Assembly: GCA_050010555.1 (NCBI GenBank)
Contig: JBEKKV010000043.1
Location: 1-25,340, forward strand
Direction of reading: 5' to 3'
Length of the DNA stretch: 25,340 nt
Origin: JALHUB01 sp050010555
Lineage (GTDB): Bacteria > Chloroflexota > Dehalococcoidia > DSTF01 > JALHUB01
In this document: positions 1-6,797 of the stretch, in pieces
How positions within the stretch are numbered: the first letter of the stretch is position 1
Layout: each line of letters begins with the position of its first letter
Translations under genes and position numbers: made by a program
The notes under the pieces: model-generated
The model's database searches: none
Told to the model about the DNA's origin: nothing
What the model saw: only the letters and a program-made list of their open reading frames with translations

Positions 1-896
1 CCATCGACGTCGTCGACCAGGAAGCCGGTCTCGCCGTCCACGACGATTTCGGGCGCGGCCCCGCGAGCAAAGGCGATGACGGGCGTGCCGCAGGCCATCG
101 CTTCTGGCATCACCAGACCGAAGGGCTCTTCCCACTCGATCGGCGCCAGCAGGACGCGGGCTCTGGAGTACAGGTCTCGCTTCTCCTGCGCGTTGGCTTC
201 GCCGAAGAACCGCACGTTCGTGCCGTCGATCTGAGGTTCTACCATCGCCTCAAAGTACGCCCGGTCGACCGCGTCGACCTTGCCCGCGATAACGAGCGGC
301 ATCGAGAGGCGACGCGCCACTTCGATGGAGAGGTGCGTTCCCTTTTCGGGCGAGACGCGCGCCAGGCAGAGGAGGAGATCCTTCTTGTTCGCGCGGAACG
401 GGAACGTCTGGACGTCTATCGCGTTGTGGACGACTCCAGCGAATTGGGCGCTGTGCAGGCCAACGAAGCCCTTGGCCTGCGACCAACTGATGGTGTTGTA
501 GAAGCCGTTGTAGTGCTCCCAAACGAAGCGATTGTCCGGCGTAAGGATGCCGTGGGTCGTCGTTAGCATGGGCACATCTATGAGTCCGGCGAAGGCCATC
601 AGGAATTCGCCCGTGTGGTTGTGGACAACGTCGAAGTCCGCGGCGTCGCGCAGCGCCTCAGCGCCATGCACCAGCTCGTAGGGAAGAAGATTCTCGATTC
701 CTGTCGCGGTCCTTAAGCTGCGTGGGTAGACGGAGCGTAGCTCGGCCAGGGTGATGGAGTCGCCGGAGGCGCGCAGCACGACGTCGTGTCCGCGCCGAAC
801 CAGGCCGTCCGCCAGCAACCCCACGACGGCCTCGGTGCCGCCATAAGCGGGGGGCGGGACTCTTTCAGCCAGCGGTGCAACTTGTAGTATTCTCAT
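1..896 (-). CDS. Glycosyltransferase family 4 (GT-B), C-terminus cut by the window edge
   Basis: Predicted retaining glycosyltransferase that moves a sugar from a nucleotide-sugar to an acceptor, probably for cell-surface glycan or glycolipid. About 298 residues are visible. The N-terminal acceptor domain starts MRILQVAPLAERVPPPAYGG and includes the Gly-Gly-Thr-Glu loop usual after the first strand. The donor half has LARVSPEKG near residues 178-185 and the family-4 E-x7-E motif in EEPFGLVMPEAMACG (E257 and E265), followed by GETGFLVDD. The protein continues beyond base 1, so up to about 100 C-terminal residues are missing. The ATG at 894-896 has an AAGGA Shine-Dalgarno a few bases upstream. 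The family is clear; donor and acceptor cannot be read from sequence. Confidence 0.9.
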   Translation of the reverse strand, partial: MRILQVAPLAERVPPPAYGGTEAVVGLLADGLVRRGHDVVLRASGDSITLAELRSVYPRSLRTATGIENLLPYELVHGAEALRDAADFDVVHNHTGEFLMAFAGLIDVPMLTTTHGILTPDNRFVWEHYNGFYNTISWSQAKGFVGLHSAQFAGVVHNAIDVQTFPFRANKKDLLLCLARVSPEKGTHLSIEVARRLSMPLVIAGKVDAVDRAYFEAMVEPQIDGTNVRFFGEANAQEKRDLYSRARVLLAPIEWEEPFGLVMPEAMACGTPVIAFARGAAPEIVVDGETGFLVDDVD

Positions 897-1288
897 GTCC
901 TTCTCTCTTCAGGATGAGTTTGCCTGCGCCTTGTTACGGCAGGCTACACACGTACCAGGAAGGCATTAAGCTCAGAGGGCCTCGCTTGTTGCAATCGCCT
1001 GAGGGAGCAGAGGGCTTTCTAGTGAGGGGAAAGAACTGCCCTAGACAAGACCACTATCAGGGTAGCATATGATATGTGCTCTCGTCAAGCGTTTTCGGTG
1101 TCGCACTGTTCGGGAAAGTAATAAATGCTCTCAGGCTCTTGCCGTGAGGGAAATGCTGACGCCGTTCACACACAATCTTCCCTTAGTGTGCGTCTCCCTG
1201 CGCGGCCTTGCGTGGGTTAAGAACGCGCCACCCCCGAAGCGCGCATGGCGTTCGATGGATTAGCACCCGCCAGTCCTTGCCGCAGCCT
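897..1288. other. Intergenic region with no supported gene
   Basis: This 392-base gap lies between the glycosyltransferase start and the end of a small hypothetical gene, both on the minus strand. I see the promoter at 1059-1088 and its long leader. The short open frames present show no recognisable motif, and no RNA gene or repeat was recognised. Confidence 0.5.
1059..1088 (-). promoter_or_regulatory. Predicted sigma-A-type promoter of the glycosyltransferase
   Basis: On the minus strand a -35 box TTGACG (1083-1088) is followed after 18 bases by TACCCT (1059-1064). Transcription would start near 1052, leaving a leader of about 155 bases before the ATG at 896. The leader holds a short GC stem (GCCTGC/GCAGGC, around 920-945). 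This is a motif match by eye only. Confidence 0.45.
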
Positions 1289-1672
1289 CTAGCCCTCTTG
1301 CCGGCGCCTACCAACCCACCAGCGGCTGGCAGCAACAACCATTGACCCGAATGCCACGGCGCCCACGACGGCTGAATAGGTTCCGAATGACTGGTTGCCG
1401 CTGTCAGATGCTTTGGAGGACTGGGCGGCAATGGCGGCCGGCGGCAGCTTGACCATGCCGCCGACGCCTCGTGGATGCTCAAAGACGAACTTGACTCTGT
1501 TCACCCCAGGAGTCGTCACCGTTGTCACCGCGCCGGTGAGGGCGTCCACCCAGTAGGTGGTGTCCTTTGAAGTGGTGAGTGTGACATGAGGAGAGTCCAG
1601 CCCGCCCCACTGGGCCAAGACGGTACTACTTCCCCCGTGAGCGTGTGTCGCAGTTGCCGGAGCGTAAAGCAT
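1289..1672 (-). CDS. Small membrane-anchored hypothetical protein
   Basis: A 127-residue protein that I cannot assign. The middle has strand-like sequence including TTYWVDALTGAVTTV, which loosely recalls the YWVDP-x-TG motif of DUF3068/PorA-type envelope proteins. The C-terminus has one hydrophobic segment (YSAVVGAVAFGSMVVAA) followed by RWWVGRRRQEG, a tail-anchor or stop-transfer pattern. The same frame runs upstream through the tRNA gene, so the longest reading is spurious; ATG at 1670-1672 is the first sensible start, and it has no good Shine-Dalgarno. It may be the C-terminal remnant of a larger surface protein. It lies 51 bases downstream of tRNA-Lys on the same strand. Confidence 0.5.
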   Translation of the reverse strand: MLYAPATATHAHGGSSTVLAQWGGLDSPHVTLTTSKDTTYWVDALTGAVTTVTTPGVNRVKFVFEHPRGVGGMVKLPPAAIAAQSSKASDSGNQSFGTYSAVVGAVAFGSMVVAASRWWVGRRRQEG

Positions 1673-1723
1673 CGCAGTCGAGCAAGATCGAAGCACAAAA
1701 GCAGCGGTTTTGATTCTGGATTT

Positions 1724-1798
1724 TGGAGGGCCGTGAGGGATTCGAACCCTCGACTCCCGGATTAAAAGTCCGGAGCTCTGCCGCTGAGCTAACGGCCC
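1724..1798 (-). tRNA. tRNA-Lys (anticodon TTT)
   Basis: The minus strand folds as a 75-nt cloverleaf. The acceptor stem is GGGCCGT pairing with ACGGCCC. The D-arm is GCTC/GAGC, the anticodon stem CCGGA/TCCGG encloses the loop CTTTTAA (anticodon TTT), and the T-arm is GAGGG/CCCTC with loop TTCGAAT. The discriminator is T and CCA is encoded. It lies downstream of lepB-pyrE on the same strand. Confidence 0.97.
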
Positions 1799-1913
1799 CA
1801 AAGCAATATAGAAGACCCCCGAAACCCCTGTCAAACGGAAAGTGTAAGTTGCAGGACGCTTGCCGGAGGTTGCGGTCGCGAATGCGGTGCGAAGGAAGAA
1901 GGAAAAGGCTCGC

Positions 1914-2468
1914 CTACGTCTCCGTCAGTGGCACGCTCTCGCGACAGAGCGGACAGTCCGACGCATCGTACGACGGCACGACAAGCTCCAGGCAGGCGAA
2001 AAACGGCAGTCCGAAGTCCGCCTTCCCGCCCGTCCTGTCGACGAGCACCGCCACGCCAACAGGCTCACCATCGGCCTTTCGGACCGCATCGACGACCTGA
2101 CGGATACTGCCGCCGGTCGTCAGCACATCGTCGACCACCAGGACCCGCTCGCCGGCGTTCACGCGAAACCCGCGCAGAAACCGTCGCTCACTGCCGACCG
2201 TCTCGGCGAAGATACCGCGCACACCGAGCTGCCGCGCCACCTCAAAGCTCAGGATGACGCCGCCGGTCGTCGGTCCCGCGACCAACTCGACGCCGCTGCT
2301 GCGAAAGTGGTCCGCGATTAGCCCGCAGAGGCGCTGCGTGTACGCGGGATGCTGGAGGACCTGGAACTTTTCGAAGTAGGTGCCGGAGTGCCGGCCGGAA
2401 GTGAGCTTGAAATGCCCCTCGAGCACGGCGCCGGCCTGGCGCAGCATCTCCAGGAGCTCATCGCTCAA
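1914..2468 (-). CDS. pyrE: Orotate phosphoribosyltransferase
   Basis: Cytosolic enzyme of de novo pyrimidine synthesis: orotate plus PRPP gives OMP and pyrophosphate. The 184-residue protein has the PRPP-binding motif VLVVDDVLTTGGS (109-121), an upstream GHFKLTSGRHSGTYFEK segment typical of PyrE, and the loop region GSERRFLRG. The C-terminal CPLC motif (172-175) occurs in a subset of bacterial PyrE proteins. Start: TTG at 2466-2468, sharing 2 nt with the lepB stop in the string TTGA. A Shine-Dalgarno AAGGTGA lies just upstream inside lepB, which supports TTG and implies translational coupling. Length is near the family's usual size. Confidence 0.95.
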   Translation of the reverse strand: MSDELLEMLRQAGAVLEGHFKLTSGRHSGTYFEKFQVLQHPAYTQRLCGLIADHFRSSGVELVAGPTTGGVILSFEVARQLGVRGIFAETVGSERRFLRGFRVNAGERVLVVDDVLTTGGSIRQVVDAVRKADGEPVGVAVLVDRTGGKADFGLPFFACLELVVPSYDASDCPLCRESVPLTET

Positions 2469-3280
2469 GGCGAATCACCTTGCGTCCCCAGCGGCTGTAT
2501 CGAAGGATGGGAGATCAGGCCGAACGAGCTGAACGGCCAGTACGAGACCCACGCCCGCCCGATGATATTGCCCTCCGGCACAAAGCCCCAACTGCGCGAG
2601 TCGTAGCTATTGTTGCGGTTATCGCCAAGGACGAAGTACTCGCCGTCCGGCACAAGCTCCGGCCCAAAGTCGTGCTCTGTTCGGTCCGGAATGTACTTTT
2701 CGTCAAGCGCCTTTCCGTTGATGAAGACAAGCCCGTCATGGATCTCCACCTGTTCGCCGGGCACGGCAATGATGCGCTTGATGAAGTCGCGGTCCGGCTG
2801 GTTCGGGAAGCGGAAAACGATAACGTCGCCGCGACGGGGCGCGCCGAACAGGTAGTGCGAATTATCGCCGACATGAACGAAGGGAATGACGTCAAGGAAC
2901 CCCAGGTTCACCTTGAAGTAGGAAGCCTTGTTCACCAGGATGAGCTGGCCGTCGTGGAGCGTGCCTTCCATGCTCGACCCCTCGACGCGGAAGTTCTGCA
3001 CGACCATCCGCAGGCCGATGAAGAGCAGCAGCGCGAAGATGCCGATCTCGACAAGATCGCGGACGAGTCTGCCCACGCCGGCGAGCCGGGACGTCCTTCC
3101 GACCGGCGGATGCGGGCCTTCGACCGTCCAGGGGCCGTAGTCGATTGGCAGGCCGGTTTCAGTGGACCAGATGAAGTCGGTTGACGCAGCCTCGGAAGAG
3201 CCTCTGGAAGGCTTGCGCTTCTTCTTATCGTCGGCCTTCTCGGGCTCCTCGACGGGGTTCTCCGGAGGTTCTCCTAGCAT
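2465..3280 (-). CDS. lepB: Signal peptidase I
   Basis: Membrane serine protease (S26) that removes signal peptides from exported proteins. With ATG at 3278-3280 it has 271 residues. Residues 1-70 are charged and cytoplasmic. A membrane segment spans about 75-92 (LVEIGIFALLLFIGL). The catalytic Ser103 is in GSSMEGTL and the general-base Lys168 in RDFIKRIIAVPGE; box E is GDNRNNSYDSR (219-229). A GTG at 3310 would add ten residues but overlaps the predicted -10 box, so I prefer the ATG. It runs directly into pyrE. The N-terminal extension before the membrane segment is long for the family and has no recognised role. Confidence 0.93.
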   Translation of the reverse strand: MLGEPPENPVEEPEKADDKKKRKPSRGSSEAASTDFIWSTETGLPIDYGPWTVEGPHPPVGRTSRLAGVGRLVRDLVEIGIFALLLFIGLRMVVQNFRVEGSSMEGTLHDGQLILVNKASYFKVNLGFLDVIPFVHVGDNSHYLFGAPRRGDVIVFRFPNQPDRDFIKRIIAVPGEQVEIHDGLVFINGKALDEKYIPDRTEHDFGPELVPDGEYFVLGDNRNNSYDSRSWGFVPEGNIIGRAWVSYWPFSSFGLISHPSIQPLGTQGDSP

Positions 3281-3292
3281 TGCATTGCCACG

Positions 3293-3300
3293 ATTATAGC
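3293..3300 (-). promoter_or_regulatory. Extended -10 promoter of lepB-pyrE
   Basis: The minus strand reads TGCTATAAT: a perfect TATAAT (3293-3298) with the TGn extension, and no good -35 box. The -10 box ends only 12 bases before the lepB ATG, so the message would have almost no leader, and no Shine-Dalgarno is seen there. Leaderless or near-leaderless translation is inferred. Confidence 0.55.
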
Positions 3301-3386
3301 ACGCCCCCACACTCCAAACTTCCCGGAAGCCGTATTGTTACCATAACGCTCCGCCTGAAGCGGCGCGCCATTCCATTTAAGCTTCC

Positions 3387-3414
3387 TTGAAGCGGCGAAG
3401 TCTACCCCTATTCT
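3387..3414 (+). promoter_or_regulatory. Predicted promoter of the sigma/anti-sigma operon
   Basis: TTGAAG (3387-3392), a 16-base spacer and TATTCT (3409-3414) form a housekeeping-type promoter on the plus strand. The expected start near 3421 leaves a leader of about 33 bases before the CTG start at 3454. It is divergent from the lepB promoter. I did not recognise a separate ECF-type autoregulatory promoter. Confidence 0.45.
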
Positions 3415-3453
3415 GTTAAACTTATCGACACGGCCCGAATCTGGAGGTGCAGC

Positions 3454-4065
3454 CTGACCCGCCAAGGCCCTCTCACCGACCTCGACGAAGGCGCGCTCTT
3501 GCAGCGATGCCGAGCCGGCGATCTGGCCGCCTTCAACGCCCTCGTTGAAGCGCACCAGGACGCCGTCTACGGCCTTTGCCTGCGTATGCTCGGCTCGACG
3601 CATTCCGCCGAGGACGTGACGCAGGAAACGTTCCTAAGCGCCTACCGCAACATCGAGCGCTGCCGCGGCGACGCCTTTCGCGCCTGGCTGCTGCGGATCG
3701 CCCTCAACGCTTGCACCGACGAGCTGCGCCGCAGTCGACGCCGCCGGCAGGTCTCCCTCGACGACCCGTCCACCGGCGCCTCGCCGCTCGACTTGCCCGA
3801 TCCCGCCGAATTGCCGGAAGAGGCAGCCCTGCGCAGCGAGCTCGGCCGCCACCTCCAGTCGGCCCTGATGGCGCTTCCTCCCGACCAGCGCGCAGCCGTC
3901 GTCCTCCGCGACGTCCAGGGCTTCAGCTATGACGAGATCGCGCAGACCCTGCGCCTTTCGCCCGGCACCGTGAAGTCGCGCCTGAGCCGCGGCCGCGCCC
4001 GCCTTCGCGACCTTCTCCTCCAGCAGCGGGAACTTTTGCCCCAGCAATTTCGTCTTACTGATTGA
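3454..4065 (+). CDS. ECF-type RNA polymerase sigma factor
   Basis: Alternative sigma-70 family factor (RpoE-like) that directs RNA polymerase to a dedicated promoter set. Region 2 is seen in DAVYGLCLRML through SAEDVTQETFLSAYRNI and continues to FRAWLLRIALNAC. Region 4 has LPPDQRAAVVLRDVQGFSYD and the helix-turn-helix SPGTVKSRLSRGRARLR. Start: there is no ATG, GTG or TTG before the conserved DEGALLQRCRAGD segment. CTG at 3454 lies 6 bases after a GGAGG box (3443-3447) and gives 203 residues; the TTG at 3499 would cut off the conserved start of region 2. The next gene is its anti-sigma factor, 39 bases on. Confidence 0.92.
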   Translation: MTRQGPLTDLDEGALLQRCRAGDLAAFNALVEAHQDAVYGLCLRMLGSTHSAEDVTQETFLSAYRNIERCRGDAFRAWLLRIALNACTDELRRSRRRRQVSLDDPSTGASPLDLPDPAELPEEAALRSELGRHLQSALMALPPDQRAAVVLRDVQGFSYDEIAQTLRLSPGTVKSRLSRGRARLRDLLLQQRELLPQQFRLTD

Positions 4066-4104
4066 AGCCGCCTGTCAGCGGATTCCCAGGAAGAGGAGGA
4101 GACC

Positions 4105-4923
4105 GTGAGGTTTCTTGGATTCCGTCACCATCCCGTGGACGAAAGCGATCTGTCCGCCTTCATCGACGCGGCGCTCTCCGAGGCGAAGCGTGCGAGCGTG
4201 GAGGCGCACCTTCGTTCCTGCGAGGGCTGCGCCCGCAAGCTGGAGGAGTTGAAGCAGTTGGTCACCGAGCTGCACTCTTTGCCGGAAGCGAAGGCGCCGC
4301 GCTCGTTCGCGCTTTCGCCTGAGCTCGCCGCGGTGTCGCAGCGTGAGGAGAAGATGGCGTCCGAGGGGCGGAGGACAACCGCCAGGCGCGCGTACGTCGG
4401 CCTCAGCGGCGCGACGGCTGCCGCGGCGCTTCTACTGGTCGCGGCGTTCGGCATGGACTTCTTCGTTGTGTCGAACGGCGGGCAGCCGGCGTCACAGCCG
4501 TCAGCTATGTCGTCAGGTGGACCCGTCTCTCTGCCGCAGGCCGCAGCCGCTCTTCCGCCGACGACCATTCCCGGCTACTACGCTAATCAGCCCGGAGCGG
4601 AGAATCAGAATTCAGGACAGGCGGTCGTTCCCCCCGTTCCGCCGTCAGGCACCGCTGTACCGGGAGAAGTGATCGCTCCTCCCGCGACGCCGAACGCGCT
4701 GTCAGCCGCGCTTCCGACGGTGAGTCCGCCCGGCGTTGCCAGCCCCGTCCCGTCGCTTGGCGAGGCGTCTGCGCAGGTGCCTCAGGCGCAACCGGCGGAG
4801 AAGAGCGCGTCGCACGCCTGGCTGTGGGCGCTGGAAGGAGCGGCAGGCGGGCTGTTCATCGGCTTTGGGATTTCCGCGTTTTGGATGCGCCGTCGTTGGA
4901 TTCGGATCAATCGGGACTCATAG
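4105..4923 (+). CDS. Membrane-bound zinc-finger anti-sigma factor
   Basis: Predicted inhibitor of the ECF factor encoded just upstream. The N-terminal ZAS-type domain has the H-x3-C-x2-C signature in HLRSCEGC (H35, C39, C42) after a helix resembling VDESDLSAFIDAALSEAKRA. A first membrane segment lies at about 96-122 (GLSGATAAAALLLVAAFGM), followed by a roughly 120-residue Pro/Ala/Ser-rich stretch that would sit outside the membrane. A second hydrophobic segment (GAAGGLFIGFGISAFWM) ends in the basic tail RRRWIRI. Two membrane segments are unusual, since many such factors have one. GTG at 4105 has a strong AGGAGGAG Shine-Dalgarno. Length is 272 residues; no sensory domain is recognised. Confidence 0.85.
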   Translation: MRFLGFRHHPVDESDLSAFIDAALSEAKRASVEAHLRSCEGCARKLEELKQLVTELHSLPEAKAPRSFALSPELAAVSQREEKMASEGRRTTARRAYVGLSGATAAAALLLVAAFGMDFFVVSNGGQPASQPSAMSSGGPVSLPQAAAALPPTTIPGYYANQPGAENQNSGQAVVPPVPPSGTAVPGEVIAPPATPNALSAALPTVSPPGVASPVPSLGEASAQVPQAQPAEKSASHAWLWALEGAAGGLFIGFGISAFWMRRRWIRINRDS

Positions 4924-4942
4924 GTCTGGAAGGAGTGACGTC

Positions 4943-5680
4943 ATGAAGAAGAGCATTGCGGCCCTCATTCTGCTAAGCTTGGCCGCCCTCGCCCTGCTGG
5001 GAAGCGCCTGCGGATCGGAGAAGGTCACGCTGGCGGCTCAAGACAACAACACCCAGGGCATCACCGTCAGCGGCGAAGGGAAGGTTAGCGGCACCCCGGA
5101 CGTGGCCGTGTTGAGCCTCGGCGTCAGCAGCGTCAAGCCGACGGTAAAGGAGGCCCGCGACGATGCCGCCGGCACGATGCAGAACGTCATCAACGCCATT
5201 AAGGGCGACGGGGTTGCAGACAAGGACGTTCAGACGACGCAGTACAACATCTCGCCGGAGTACGACTACCCGCCGAACGCGTCGCCGAAGCTAACCGGCT
5301 ACCGCGTCACGAACACCGTGACCATCAAAGTGCGCGACGTCAACACAACCAGTCAGGTGCTGGATGACGTCACGGCCGCCGGTGGCGATATCGTCCAGGT
5401 GCAGGGCATCACCTTCACCATCGACAATCCGGAGACGCTGCAAGACCAGGCGCGCGGGGACGCGGTGACCGACGCGAAGGCCCGCGCCCAGCGCATCGCT
5501 GACTCCGCCGGCGTAACGCTTGGCGCGCCGATCTCCATCTCGGAGGGCACGAATGTTCCAGCGGTGCCCGTCTTCGCCGGCGCCGCCAACGGCTCTGCTG
5601 CTGTTGCGCCGTCGACGCCAATCGAGACCGGCCAGCTAGACGTCGATATCACCGTGCAGGTCGTCTTCGCCATTCAATAG
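4943..5680 (+). CDS. SIMPL-domain (DUF541) lipoprotein
   Basis: A 245-residue exported protein. The signal peptide MKKSIAALILLSLAALALLG leads to a likely lipidated Cys23 in LLGSACGS, although the lipobox is not perfect. The rest is a SIMPL domain: ITVSGEGKVSGTPDVAVLSL, the region with TTQYNISPEYDY, YRVTNTVTIKVRDV, and ARAQRIADSAGVTLGAPISI. SIMPL proteins are secreted or envelope-bound, and their biochemical role is poorly defined. ATG at 4943 has GGAAGGAG upstream. The gene lies 19 bases after the anti-sigma gene and 53 before another lipoprotein gene, so it is probably part of the sigma-factor operon. Confidence 0.88.
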   Translation: MKKSIAALILLSLAALALLGSACGSEKVTLAAQDNNTQGITVSGEGKVSGTPDVAVLSLGVSSVKPTVKEARDDAAGTMQNVINAIKGDGVADKDVQTTQYNISPEYDYPPNASPKLTGYRVTNTVTIKVRDVNTTSQVLDDVTAAGGDIVQVQGITFTIDNPETLQDQARGDAVTDAKARAQRIADSAGVTLGAPISISEGTNVPAVPVFAGAANGSAAVAPSTPIETGQLDVDITVQVVFAIQ

Positions 5681-5733
5681 CAGTTGCCCAGGAGCAGGCC
5701 GACAGCCGCTAAACAGGGAAAGGAGAGTGAAGA

Positions 5734-6654
5734 ATGATTCGACGCGCTATCTCAACTCCCTTATTGGCAGCCCTCGTGGGTGTGGCGGCCGTCTTCGTCG
5801 CCTGCGGAGGCAGCAACGGCGGCGGAAGCGGCAGCGCCCAGCCGGCGAGTCTGCCCGCGGCGCAGTCAAACGACACGTCCGGCTCCGCGCCCGTCCCAGG
5901 GTTGGCGCCCATGGCTCCGTCCGGGTCCACCGATCAGACGGCCGACGAAGCCGATCTTGCGCCCGCGCAGTCGTCCGTGGACCGAAAGGTAGTCCAGAAC
6001 GCAGCGCTGGAGCTCAAGGTCGAAGACGTGCCGCAGGCCTACCAGGACGCCGCCCAGGTGGCGCTCGACGAGGGCGGTCTGGTGCTCGACTCGTCGCTCG
6101 CGCCGACGCAAGACAAGCCGGAAGCGAACCTTACGCTGCGCGTTCCCGCGGCGGCCTACGAGGATGCGTTGAAGAAGCTGAGCGCGCTGGCCATCCACGT
6201 GGATAGCCAGACTTCGAACGCCCAGGACGTGACCGACCAGTACACCGACCTCCAGGCGCGACTTCGCAGCGCGCAGGCGGTGGAAGCGCGCTACCTCGAC
6301 CTGCTGAACAAGGCCAACACCATCGACGACATTTTGAAGGTGCAGGACCGGCTGGCCCCCGTTCGAACGGAGATCGAGCAGATCCAGGGGCAGATCAATG
6401 TGATGGATAACCTCTCGGCAAACGCGACGATAAAGGTGCATCTCTACAGCGAGGCGCCGAAGTCGTCGACGTCGAATGGTGGCCCCGACCCGCTGGCCGC
6501 CGCCGCAGACGGCTGGGCATCGTCGCTACTGTTCCTGCGGGCGGTTGCAACGGGGGTGCTGGCGACCGGCGCCTTTCTCTGGTGGTTCGCGCCCGTGCTA
6601 GCCGTGGCGCTGATAGTATTTGCAGTCGTTCGCTTCCGGCGACGTCAGACGTAG
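5734..6654 (+). CDS. DUF4349-domain lipoprotein with C-terminal membrane segments
   Basis: A 306-residue envelope protein. The signal peptide ends at VAAVFVACGGS (Cys24), followed by a low-complexity Gly/Ser/Pro linker. The DUF4349 core starts at RKVVQNAALELKVEDV. A central coiled coil with ARLRSAQAVEARYLDLL is followed by DRLAPVRTEIEQIQGQINVM and the final strand ATIKVHLY. One or two hydrophobic segments (about 265-300) and the tail RFRRRQT close the protein. This architecture is typical of DUF4349 proteins, whose function is unknown. Start: ATG 5734 after GGAAAGGAGAG. It is the last gene of the four-gene sigma operon and is followed by a strong hairpin. Confidence 0.88.
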   Translation: MIRRAISTPLLAALVGVAAVFVACGGSNGGGSGSAQPASLPAAQSNDTSGSAPVPGLAPMAPSGSTDQTADEADLAPAQSSVDRKVVQNAALELKVEDVPQAYQDAAQVALDEGGLVLDSSLAPTQDKPEANLTLRVPAAAYEDALKKLSALAIHVDSQTSNAQDVTDQYTDLQARLRSAQAVEARYLDLLNKANTIDDILKVQDRLAPVRTEIEQIQGQINVMDNLSANATIKVHLYSEAPKSSTSNGGPDPLAAAADGWASSLLFLRAVATGVLATGAFLWWFAPVLAVALIVFAVVRFRRRQT

Positions 6655-6694
6655 CTACGTCGTCGGCGGGCCGTGCGCGGCTGACGCCTTGCAC

Positions 6695-6724
6695 GCCGGC
6701 GGTTCGGGTTGCCGAACCGCCGGC
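6695..6724 (+). terminator. Strong hairpin between convergent genes
   Basis: A perfect 13-bp GC-rich stem (6695-6707 with 6712-6724) closes a 4-base GTTG loop. It lies 40 bases after the DUF4349 stop and about 75 before the end of the convergent thiamine-diphosphate enzyme. There is no clear T-run on either strand, so intrinsic termination is likely but not certain; it may serve both directions. Confidence 0.6.
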
Positions 6725-6797
6725 CCCCGTATCCGAAGCGGCATCCTCCCGTTGCCGACATCCCGTCGCGTCGCAGGAACCGACGCCTAGCAGCCGG

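Noticed and set aside
1673..1834. N-terminal extension of the small hypothetical gene reading through GPLAQRQSSG-like sequence
   Set aside because: This is the translation of the tRNA-Lys gene itself, a well-known false reading. The gene can only start after the tRNA.
2480..3184. Long plus-strand open frame (234 codons) opposite lepB
   Set aside because: It lies wholly antisense to a clear signal peptidase gene, is rich in charged residues and has no family features.
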